Origin: Nymphaea colorata
Taxonomy: Eukaryota > Streptophyta > Magnoliopsida > Nymphaeales > Nymphaeaceae
DNA length: 64,000 nucleotides
Assembly (NCBI RefSeq): GCF_008831285.2
Contig: NC_045139.1
Coordinates: 11,938,704 to 12,002,703 of the forward strand
Direction: 5' to 3'
Shown piece after piece: positions 51,558 through 62,500 of this stretch (position 1 is its first letter; each line of letters begins with the position of its first letter). Both the position numbers and the translations under genes were made by a program. The notes beneath the pieces are model-generated. The model was given only the letters and a program-made list of their open reading frames with translations. It was not told the origin of the DNA and made no database searches.

Positions 51558-54091
51558 CAATGCCTTAACTAAATGTCTTTTGTTTCCTTCAAATGAAATG
51601 GTATGGTGGTACCGAACTTTAATGGATCTTCTGTCCCGAACTTCTATGGTTGTAAATTCTCCTTTCGACTTATTGGATCGAGTCACGGTTAGATAGAATT
51701 GCAACTGTAAACCGCGATGTCTGAAGAAGCAAAACCAATCTCTAGCGGCCACCCATCACAGATGGTGGCATTCGACCGGATTCTTCATCTCCAGCGGCTT
51801 TCCGAACTGATTCTTCCAAGATATGTGGGAGGAGAAAAATATCGAAGTAACCTTCCTCCAAAAAAGTATATCTTGTTGGATCAGTCGGTCGTGCTAATAT
51901 GCTGTTGTATGACCTAATAACTTCTGTGACCATTTTGGCCAACTCCAAGTAATTCGTAGTCATTCTTCTTCTGCAATATATGCAGGTGCCATCGCCAGAT
52001 TGAAGTTACCACTGAAGGTTGAGTGTTTCTTTTCATTACAATATCGACCAAAGTTCATCAATCTCCCTACTCATTCCTTCTATGACAACAAATGCAAGAA
52101 CCAATTGCATTGAATGATGAATTGGAGTATGAACTTTGAGGCTTGTGTTCCCCTTATTGAAGATAATGATCGGCATGAAATAAAATCCACACAGCAAAAA
52201 ACAGTACGGTACCATCTGGCCCGGTAATTACTGCAAGAATGATACATGAGAAATGGTGATAAACTAAACATGATCAATCTTCAACTTGTAGGACAATATG
52301 ATATCCATGAACAAGTGATGTCCAAGGTCAATGATGCTGATAGATTGGAACAACATGATGCAGAGGTACAAGTCAGATGACAAACATACAGATAATAATG
52401 TACTGCACGCGATTACCATTTTCATAATGTACTGCACATGATTACCATTTTCACCTCTAACCAAACTTTAAAGAAGCCAAACGAGTCCTGATACCACAAA
52501 CATCTTGAAAATATCACTGAAGGTCATCCACACAGCAAAAAACAGGGATGTACATCCAAAACAAAGGCCTATATTAAGTTATGTTGCAGGAAAAGTTGTG
52601 TATGAAATACATGACTGGTGGTGCTAACTGATTAGATGCCTGGACTAAATTACTTTATTCAAAGAACTAATTGTTAAGATCAGCAACCAAACATCCTACC
52701 ATAGTGCACGGTTTTATCTATGCACCTGATTAGATGGTTTGGCTCGAAAGCCTCCACATTGATGGAGGTTTATCCCCTCATAATTAGGCCAAGGAATGAA
52801 AGAACTATTATCGTGCTCAAGGAAAGGACGCCCAGAGAAGGAGCAACCAAAACAAGGGCATGATAGACATGCATCATCGAGTCAGAACGTCAAATAAACA
52901 CCACCACTCCCCCCACCCCTCCCAAATCGGACTCTCAGTCACGAGACAGTCAGATGATTTGCCTGAGACACTCCCAAAAGCGTCACACCTCTATGGGGGC
53001 AACGGCGGGTCGACATTCACCGCAAGTTTGGGTAAAAAGTGAGATATATTTCACCGAGTGGCCCATGCAGCTTAATTTTATCCCTGCTTAAAGATTCACT
53101 GAATCCGGAGACTCACATGAATCATCAGTTTAACTGAGACCACCAAACGTTTGAGCTTCCCCAAAGATTATTTGTGCAATGACCACAGGCATGTTTTAGA
53201 CATCTGACTCTGTTCATATACAACAACTCTCTTTCTTAAACGTGGCGTGTATAGTATTAGATGCGAGGTAAATGCACGAAAACCAGCAGATAAATGTATC
53301 TTTGGCTACTTATGATTGAGCTCAAAGAACATTTTGTTTGGTTGGAGAACTCTCGACTTCTTTCTTTGTCCTCACCCCTGTTGATTTTTCCATTTTCTTT
53401 CTCCTCCTCTCCGGACAGATCCTGTAGATACATTGTGAGATCGAATCTGATACCACGCCCATTTCTTTGAATGCCAGAGCTGCATGTGAAAAGTTGCGGA
53501 TTCTGAAAACCAGGATGCTAAGACCTGCGGCTAGCTGTATCTGTTACATCATCAGGCATGGACAGGGGACACTGAAGTGAATATTTGTTAACCAGGATGC
53601 TAAGGCCTGACACTAGCTGTACTTTTGCACTTGTTTGACCAAAAATGATGTCAAACGACATTCACGATCGAACTCTTTGAACTCATTTGGTAAGAAAAAA
53701 TATATCACAGGACACATGATCAAATAAGGATAAGGGAAATGGCAACGACATGGCGCACTGAACTGAGAAGCAGGCAGATAAATTCCTTCGTCTTAAAATT
53801 CGCACAGAATCTTCTTTCTTTATTGGCAGGAGGTACCAGATTGTGAACATGAAGAGTGGAGCTGTGGAGTGGAGCAAAAACTCTGAGAGCGGGAAAAAAA
53901 AGAAGGAAAATAAAAGAAAAGAAAAGAGGAAGAAGATTGAGACTCCATAAACTTAAAAATCAAATTTGCCAAGAACAGAAAACTGTTCACGCCTGAGAAG
54001 GATATACTAGAAAGCCTAGACATATTTACTCGCCGGGAGAAGCCGTGTGGAGCAAATATGGGGACAGGACATAAGCGGTCAAGAAAATTTA
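51558..54091. other. Duplicated spacer between the U1 genes
   Basis: Contains the DUF642-tail copy listed separately, sequence at 53217-53390 homologous to the spacer after U2, and sequence from about 53850 homologous to the upstream flank of U1-a. No COMMD9 or U2 remnant was found between 52175 and 53217. Confidence 0.6.
51880..52175 (+). pseudogene. Duplicated 3' end of the DUF642 gene
   Basis: Aligns with 46737-47036, the last about 20 codons and 3' UTR of the DUF642 gene. Shared words include GTGCTAATATGCTGTTGTAT beside its relative in the gene, and CCTTATTGAAGATAATGATC. The reading frame is lost. Confidence 0.75.
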
Positions 54092-54140
54092 GTCCTGTAT
54101 TCAAAAAATCATGAGAGGGCAGTTGAGTGGAACCATAAAA
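54092..54140 (+). promoter_or_regulatory. U1-b promoter, degraded
   Basis: GTCCTGTATTC (54092-54102) has changed the end of the USE-like element. The TATA box position reads CATAAAA (54134-54140), and the gap is 31 instead of 34 bases. Weak or no transcription is inferred. Confidence 0.65.
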
Positions 54141-54165
54141 TGTGCTCGCTGGGCAATTTTAAATC

Positions 54166-54326
54166 ATACTTACCTGGACGGGGTCTATCGGTGAACAAGA
54201 AGGCCGATGGCCTAGGGTGACTGCCTCCATTGCACTCGGGAAGAGAGTCCCTCTACCATCTCCCCAAGTGGGAGAGTGGACGTCATAATTTGTGGTAGCG
54301 GGGGAACGCGTTCGCGCGGCCTCCAC
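54166..54326 (+). ncRNA. U1: U1 spliceosomal snRNA, copy b
   Basis: Starts ATACTTACCTGGACGGGG like copy a and has the loop CATTGCACTCGGG, the Sm site AATTTGTGG and the same terminal stem. Its first loop reads GAACAAGAAGG. It lies in the second unit of a segmental duplication and has a degraded promoter, so it may be an unexpressed copy. Confidence 0.9.
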
Positions 54327-57300
54327 CAAGTCACTGAACTTGAAACTTTTCTTAATTCTCCGAAGACTTGTATGATGAAATCTCCAACCACCGATCAACG
54401 TTCTCCGTTTCAGGTTTTAGTACATTTCTTACCAAGTATTTTCAAACGAAGCCTTGAGGAAATTTACCACCAGTCAGATTTATTGATTCACACAAACAAA
54501 AAATTTAGAATTTGTTGGATGACATGGCTTTTGCATAATGAGGGGAAAAGAAGACCCAAAATATTTGCTATCCGCATGCATAATATCCACCACACCTTGC
54601 TGTCGATACAGCACTAGAACGAATACATCTTCACTTTTTCCTCCAGAGACCATGGCCATTGACGATGATGGACTGCTGTGGTCAGACGTCATCGCATGGT
54701 ATCATGATGGTGGTCTGAATTCGTAAAGAGATCGAATTAGAGTCCTTATCCCATCTGTTTGATGCCCTACTCGCTATCCACATTGATATTACTCTCTCGG
54801 ATTCGGTGGGGGTAGCGTCCGGCTGCTTAAGTAGGGAACCGAAAAGTGGGGGGAAAAAAAAAGAGAGAATCCGAGCAACGGGTCCTTAAATAAATAGCTT
54901 ATCTATTGTTGTTGGTGCTTTGGGTCACAGTTTTACTGCGTGCAATTATATTATCTTAAAACGCTAAAACAGAATTTATTAGTAGATTTTGAAAACAAAA
55001 TCTTATTCCTGTGAGATAGATAGATTTTTAACAGCACCTGATTTTCGTTCATATTTGGATTTAGGCAAAGAACCGTTCACATGATGGTCGTTACACTAAT
55101 CAAACCGCGCAAGCCCCCACCCGATGCCGGACTAATCTGCAGTTATGTTTACGAGATTCATCAACTAGACAGGAGGGACGGTCTTTTTCTTTCAATTACC
55201 AGTTCTTTTGATCGCAACAGAAGCAAAATGAGCTTGAGCATGTAGGCAAGCACCATTATTGCTAAATCCAACGCTTAATTTGCAGTCAGCCGAACAAGAA
55301 ACATAAAAACAATTTTTACCAATCAAATATGAACCACATGACCAATCTTCAAAGACACGTTCCAATTTTACCCTTCCAAGTAGAGGTGGGCATTGGGCCG
55401 GCCCGGCCCGGCCCAATAAACCTGCGTCGGAAACAGCCCGTTAATAATAAAATAATATTTTTTAAATTATAAAATAATTTTTTAAATACTTACAGGAGCT
55501 GCTCTCCTATACTTACCCGACTGCCTCCTCTTTCCTGCAACACTTTACCTCTTCCATGATGCGTCTAACTTGCGTTTATACTATGGAGTGTATAATGAGG
55601 AATAAATATTTGCTTTTTATCTCTTTTCATATAGATATAGGAGTACAGGATTACTTTGGCTTTATATTTTCTTTTCTCAAGTGTTCCATCAACAAGTGGG
55701 ATGGAGGAGGCTTCGGCCTTCACTCGAGCATGGGAACAGCCCCCCACTCACATGAAAACCATTAACCGAGTGAAAAACGCTAGTGAGTATATTATCCACG
55801 GAACAGTCGTACCTCCTCTCTATTCCATCTCAGACAAGGCATCACAAACTTAAAAAAGAAAAAAAGAGATTCCACTATGTTTGCTACATGCCCCTATTAT
55901 AATTGTTTGCCTCATAAGCGCATACTTTGCTATTTACAGAAACGGATCCTCAAGTACATGGAACAGCGTCATAGTTATTTGATAAGCAACGACTTCATTG
56001 TCAGTAAATGTGACTACTGGCTCCATAGATATGAAGAATACCGGCTTGAAAATAGATGACGCTGAATGTGGAGAAACTTGAGCTGCAGTAACCTTTTACT
56101 GATTTAACAGACATCATGATGCCACAGCTGGCTCTCTTTGTGACAGGACATCAATGGGTGGCACAATCACTTTTCATTCTCTCTATGTGGCACAAGACTA
56201 AGCTGCTAGAAGGACATAGCTGTACATAGCATATTGCAGAGACAAAGAACCTTTCCATAAACAACAAGCAGCCACAACGTTTTATGCTGCCATAGTAACA
56301 CTATCACAAAATGAGCACATGAAATATCACCTTTTTCTCCATCATGATGAGACCATCTCCACGTCTGCTAAGCTCTGATCATTATCGTGAAGAAGAGTTG
56401 TTGATGCTACCAAATCATCAATTCTCAAAGGAGACCGGCGTGCCATGTACTGAAATAAAATCTGCAATTATATTTGGTACGAAAAAGAAAGGATCAGTTC
56501 CGGCGGATATTGCTAAGGCAATAAAACATGACTCCATAAGATAGTACGATATACATCACTGCAATCATATTGGGTAGGTAAGGGGAAGAGGATTCCACAG
56601 GAGAAAGACTCTCATTTCTTGGTGTAGCCACCACATAAGCGTGCACACACACAAAAAAAAAACAAAACAAAAAGGACAGCAAGTTTTATCCTCAATCTTG
56701 AAACGTTTGCCTCTTCAGGATACACACAATCATGACGAAGCCACTGACTGCACCAAATAGTCAAAGCCCAAGTTTGCAGAACTTTCAGACTCGTATCAAT
56801 TTCAAAGTTCTACCTTTGAGCAAGTATCAGCAAAAGCCCGCACGCGGTTTGCTTTCCCAACAAAATGAATGTCTGCCTTCTTAATGTCTCCATCAATAAC
56901 ATCAAGGCCTCCATCACCAACAGCAAAGCGAATAAGATTACCATGGTGGAGGTTGTTCTGTAAAGAACCAAGAAAAGGGGAAATATGAAGCTGCATCACA
57001 GAAGATACAAGCAACATGAAGAAGAAACATTCTAACAACATTGCAAATGAAATTTCAGATCAGACAGTCCTGGATTCTCAATGAGGTTATCATAACTAAC
57101 AGAGTTAATGCACTGGAAGTTGGAACCGTCAATCAGCATGTGTGCTCATCCATGAGAAATGAGAAACAGGAAGTTCAAGTTACAAGCTTAAAGGGGTCTA
57201 TATTTGTCTATGTTTCAGCATCTAGGGAATGATTTCTCATGTTAGATATGGACCAGAACATCACAAAGCAGTTTGCTCAGTCTTGGCAGAAACTCCACTG

Positions 57301-58149
57301 AGATTTAAGCACAACTTTTGCCTTCAAATGTATAACAAGGATAGATAGATAAAAAAAAATAATCAAAATATTTTTAATAATTGTTGAAAATATTTTCGTA
57401 CCAAAAATAAAAATGGAAAGAATGTCCGCATATGCCACCAACTATATATGCCCCTGCTGCAGAAACTGTGCACACACAGCAGAAAATATTGTATAAACCT
57501 CTTAGCAGTGCTCTATATTTCACATCGATAGCTACCCTTTTCCATGAAACAAGCCCCATCTCAAAAATAATTGTTTTCCAATTTATATGTGTGTATGTAT
57601 GAGGGTGCACAGACCTGTGCACGCATAACAACCTGGCGCTAGCATCAAGCTATTCATATATAGTTCCAGACATGTAACAACCAATTAAAGTTGCATCCAA
57701 CCATGTCAAATTTATTCTAGACCCGATTCTTAAATGAAGGGCTTGTCTAGCCGTTGACCAACTGGACTCAAACACAAGAAAATTGTCTATTTGCATAAGG
57801 GAAACTTGTATAACAAATGGGTTTAACCTCCCAAGAAGATGCCGAGAACAAATTCGAACTATAGACAAAGGGTTTCCCATTGTTAATGGGGTTGAAAAGT
57901 TCTCAAGAAAATCCTTGTTCTATCCCTTAAAAAAATTCACAATGTAGCCATAGGGTCTGAATAGATTTGATGTTTCAAAAACATTAGTGAAAGTAAAGGA
58001 AGGTAGTTATTACATCAGCCAAGAAAATGATCTAATTTTCATTTAGAAAAATCAGTCACCAGTATATGCACTATGACTGCTTTGATATAGGCAGCCTCAG
58101 AAAGGGAAACACAGAAATAACCCAAGCCACCAACAAACTTGATTCAACG
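54327..58149. other. Mostly unassigned DNA
   Basis: No complete gene was recognised. At 55381 TAGAGGTGGGCATTGGGCC looks like a hAT MITE end with GGCCCGGCCC repeats, but no partner end was found. One exon-like segment is listed separately. Several short frames (for example 55877-56059 and 56344-56544 on the plus strand) show no domain. Confidence 0.45.
56814..56957 (-). pseudogene. Isolated exon-like segment of unknown gene
   Basis: On the minus strand a 144-nt open segment (48 codons) is bounded by a good acceptor (TTTACAG before 56957) and a donor (GTAGAAC after 56814). The encoded stretch includes HHGNLIRFAVGDGGLDVID and FVGKANRVRAFADTCSK and reads like real protein, not low complexity. 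I do not recognise the family and found no neighbouring exon on either side. It could be one exon of a gene with very long introns, or a captured gene fragment. Confidence 0.45.
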
Positions 58150-58659
58150 ATTAAATAAGGTCACTGAGGTCGCCCTACAAGTGACACAACATTATCAGTG
58201 CATTGCAACGCCGGGCCACACCTTAAAAAGTGGCTCAAAGAAGCATTTCCTCATTCAGAACACAAATCCAGCATTATTCATCCATAAATTAGAACGATAA
58301 AAAGCTTTAGGTTCCATGATCCTTAGTTAGCCACCGCTAACAGGTACCACACTCAACAGAACTAAACCAAAAACTCGTGCACACCCCAAACAACCCTAAT
58401 CAATTCCTCCCAGAGGGCTCTACAACTGAACTCTGCGAAATGATCCCTCTAGACACACACTACCTGCTTATTTATAAGGCTGACCCTGGGTCTATGTTTA
58501 GGATCTGACCTGTAAGGCAGCCATGATCCGAGACCCAGTTACTAACAATTACTCCCCCTTATGAAAAACACTTTGTCCTCAAGGTGTGAGGAAAATTTGG
58601 TGATTGAGACAGGCCTTCCTGCATTTAGACACCTTCCTGCCATGTCCTGAATTGAAATC
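58150..58659 (-). mobile_element. Ty3/gypsy 3' end and LTR fragment
   Basis: On the minus strand the last codons of a gypsy polyprotein (HLEDKVFFIRGS) end next to the purine tract AAGGGGGAG at 58560-58552. An LTR then starts with TGTTAGTAAC at 58547. A TATA-like TTATAAATA follows near 58470. The low-coordinate end of the LTR is not defined. The complete copia element lies directly on the high-coordinate side. Confidence 0.65.
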
Positions 58660-58841
58660 TGTTAAAGATACAAAAAAAGGGGTTTTCTGAAATATTAGGA
58701 AGTTAGGGAAGGTCTCTTTAAATGTTTTGTTACTTTTAGTGGACTTCTCTTGTAATTTTCCCTAACCCTAATCTCTTAATAGAGATTAGGGTCACGTAAT
58801 GCTAGACAACTTTTTGCTGCCTCTCTCTCTCTCTCGTAACA
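58660..58841 (+). repeat. Copia 5' LTR (182 bp)
   Basis: Begins TGTTAAAGATAC and ends CTCGTAACA. It includes a CT run near its 3' end. At 182 bp it is short for a plant copia LTR. Confidence 0.95.
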
Positions 58842-58853
58842 TGGTATCAGAGC
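58842..58853 (+). other. Copia primer binding site
   Basis: TGGTATCAGAGC directly follows the 5' LTR and is complementary to the 3' end of plant initiator methionine tRNA, the usual copia primer. Confidence 0.95.
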
Positions 58854-59537
58854 GGGTGTGGGCGTCGACGGCAGAGTGCACTTTCCGGTGACCTTCTCCG
58901 GCGATCACCAACTTCTCCGACGAACAGCCAAGTGAGTTCGTTCCTTTTTTTTTTCTCTCGTTCTCTCCCTTGTCACCGCTACTCCTTATTCCCTCTTATC
59001 ACCCAATAAGGAGACAGTGAGGGAATAGGGGTTGGGCGTGCCGTGAGAAGGAGGACCTGATCACGCCTATGTGGAAGGCGTGATCAGATCCTCATATTGG
59101 TCGTATGAAGAGACTATTGTGGATGCAGCGTGACGTGTGACGCTGTGGTTTGTGATGATCGTAAATACAGTTTCGGTAAAGTCAAGCTGCGTGAGGTGTT
59201 GTGGATGCTTTGTGGAGTCTATGTGCTGCTTATAAATTCAGGTTTTTGAATATGATCAGATTTTTTCTATAGATCGTGGATACAAATTCAGTAAAGAAAG
59301 GCTGCGTGAGGACTGTTGCTGATCCTTAGTACAAGTTTTTGTTTGATTTCGTGGATTTCTTTGACACGTGGACAGGAAGTTTTATGAGAACTAGCTGCTG
59401 TTATAAGTGGCAGCAGTCTTCAGTCGTTGGGAGTTCATTCTTGTTTTTGTCATCGGCTAAATCAGATCTGAAGTGACAGTAATTTCCTAGCCCTCCTTCT
59501 TTAAACGTTTGCGTCAATCTGGTCTTCTTTATTTACT

Positions 59538-62500
59538 ATGGCTGAAAACAGTAAATCTGAAGGGTCTACTGACTACAAGATGGCTGGGAATTCATTCTCT
59601 TATGGAACCACGATGAAACTTAATGGCTCAAATTATGAAATATGGTCTAGGGTATTCATAATGTCGGTGGCTGGTCATAGGAAGAAATATATTCTTGAGG
59701 AGGATGAACCTATTGAGAAAAAAGGAATATATGCTGCGTGGGATGAAGATAATTATATTGTTATGTCTTGGATTATGAATAGTGTGGAGTCTCATATAGC
59801 CCCAACTATTGCATATTATACCAAGGCCAAGGATATGTGGTCTTTCTTGAGAAAGACATACTCGCATGCCACTAATGTAATCAAGATCCTACAACTAGAA
59901 GAGGAGTTATGCAACATTCGACAAGGGGATCAGGACCTATCTCAATATTTTGCTACTTTGACTGCTGCATATGAACGGTTAAAGGCTCTTCGCCCACCTT
60001 GCCAGCATTGTTATGCATCACACGTTGAGACTGGTATGGTGGCAAAGTTCTTATCTGGCCTATCTTCAGAATACTCTGTGGCAAAGTCTCAAATTCTAAC
60101 AGGCAGTGAACTTCCAGATTTAGCAGACACGTATAATAGGCTGAGTCGCTTTGCAGCCACTCTTTCTCAGACTACGCATGACATACCAGTCTCTGCACTT
60201 GTGATATCAGGAGGACGGGGCCCTAGTTCTTTTGGAGGCACTAGGGGGCGTGGTACAGGCCGTGGTGCTGGACGTGGCAGATTTCAGTGCTCTTATTGTG
60301 GCAAAATTGGTCATCTAGAGGACCGTTGTTGGGACAAACATCCTCACCTCAGGTCTAATGTTTCCTCTGGACGTGGTGGAGGTAGAATCACCACAAGCAG
60401 AGGTCCTTCTTCATCCCAGGCAACTCATTCAAAGGCAACAATATCTATGGTTGAGTCTTCTACTGATCCTTCTATATCTATGTCATATTCTCTTAACCTA
60501 AGTAAGGATGAATATGATCGTGTTCTTGCTCAGAGGTCTGGCTCTACATCTGCCTCTACATCTACCAATGCTGCTGTTGTAGATTCAGCATTCTCTGTTG
60601 GTGCTCCTACTGCTGATCCAGGTATGACATGGATGATAGACTCGGGCGCTTCTAGACATTGTTGTAATCAACCACAAAATTTTTCATCATTTGTCAGATT
60701 TTCTACACCACAGTATGTTAAGCTGGCTGATGGCAAGTTGTCCCCTGTTTTGGGTAGCGGTGATATTTATCTTCCACATTTAGGCACTATTACACATGTG
60801 CTATATGCACCTCAATTTCCTGTTAATTTGATATCTGTGAAGCAGCTAGCTATCGACTTACAATGTAAAGTCATTTTTGAATCTGACTCTTGTTCTTTTC
60901 AGGACTTACCAACTGGGAAGATGATTGGTGGCGGCCATGAGCGTGAGGGCCTTTATTTTTTGTCAATCCCAGTTGATGTTGCTGCATCTTCAGTCCCTTC
61001 CAAGCCTTCTCCCTTCCAATGGCATCTCAGATTGGGTCATCCGTCCGTACCAAAACTTCGTCGCATGTTTCCAGACATTCCTGCATCAGAGTCCTTCTTA
61101 TGTGATGCCTGCCAGTTGGGCAAGCATACACGGAGCAGCTTTCCTTCAAGTCAGAGTCCATCGAGTCAGAGTCCTTTTGATCTCATTCATGTGGATGTAT
61201 GGGGTCCTAGTCGGGTTCCTTTTCGATCATGTTTTCGATATTATCTTGTTCTAGTTGATGATTTTACTAGAGTCAGTTGGGTTTTCTTGTTAAGGGAAAG
61301 ATCTGAAGTCATATGTATTCTTCAAAAATTTATCAAGGAAATAAAAACTCAGTTTGGATTCATTGTCAAAAATATTCGCACTGATAATGCTCTTGAATTC
61401 AAGTCTTCCATTCTACTTCAGTTTTATGCCGACCATGGAATTCGACCTCAATATACTTGTCCACATACGTCCCAACAGAATGGTGTAGCCGAACGCAAAC
61501 ATCGGCAACTCCTAAACGTAGCTCGTACCCTCATGTTACATTCTCACATGCCTGCCTATTTTTGGGGTGATGCTATCCTTACTGCGTGTTACCTCATTAA
61601 TAGATTACCCTCTTCCTCCATTCAAGACCGTATTCCAATTCAAATTCTATATCCAGGGCGTTCATTATTTCATTTACCTCCCAAAGTTTTTGGATGCACT
61701 TGCTTCGCACATATCCTAGGCCCGAACAAAAGCAAACTGGCTGCCCAAGCTATCAAATGTATCTTTATTGGCTATTCAGCTAATCAAAAGGGATACAAAT
61801 GCTTTGATCCCGTGACCAAGAAAGACATTATCAGTGCGGATGTTACCTTCTTTGAGTCTCGTCCTTATTTCCCTCCGTCAAGTCCCTCTTCATCTGAGAT
61901 GCATGCACCTATACCTCTTCCTATTCCACCAGTGTCACTTGAGTCATTTCCATCATCTCAACCTAGGTCACATGAACGTTTTCTTGAGCCTCCGTTGGTT
62001 TACACTCGTCGTCTAGGTCCCTCTCTCAACCGTCCACCAGCATCGTCTCAAGAGGTAAGCTCTACTGATAAGACTGACTCAGGTTTAAGTGATGACTATT
62101 CTGCAGCAGATCTCCCTATTGCTATTCGCAAGGGCAAGCGACAGTGTACCTTACATCCTATATCTAATTCTGTCTCTACTGCTCATCTGAGTACACACTT
62201 AGTACAGTTTGATCAAGCTTTATCTAGTCATGTTATCCCGTCCTCGCACCATCACGCCCTGTTAGATCCACGTTGGCGACAAGCTATGCAGGAGGAAATG
62301 GATGCTCTTCTTTCTCGGGAGACTTGGGATTTGGTAGACCCCCCAACACGCTGTGATGTGGTTGGCTCACGATGGGTATTCACCATCAAGTATCATTCTG
62401 ATGGGTCAGTTGAAAGGTTCAAGGCCCGTCTTGTCGCAAAAGGTTATACTCAGACTTATGGTGTTGACTTCTTTGAGACCTTTTCGCCTGTGGCCCGGTT

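Noticed and set aside
55381-55500. GGCCCGGCCC-rich hAT MITE end
   Set aside because: Only one terminus is present and no target duplication can be assigned, so it is described in the intergenic entry instead of being called as an element.
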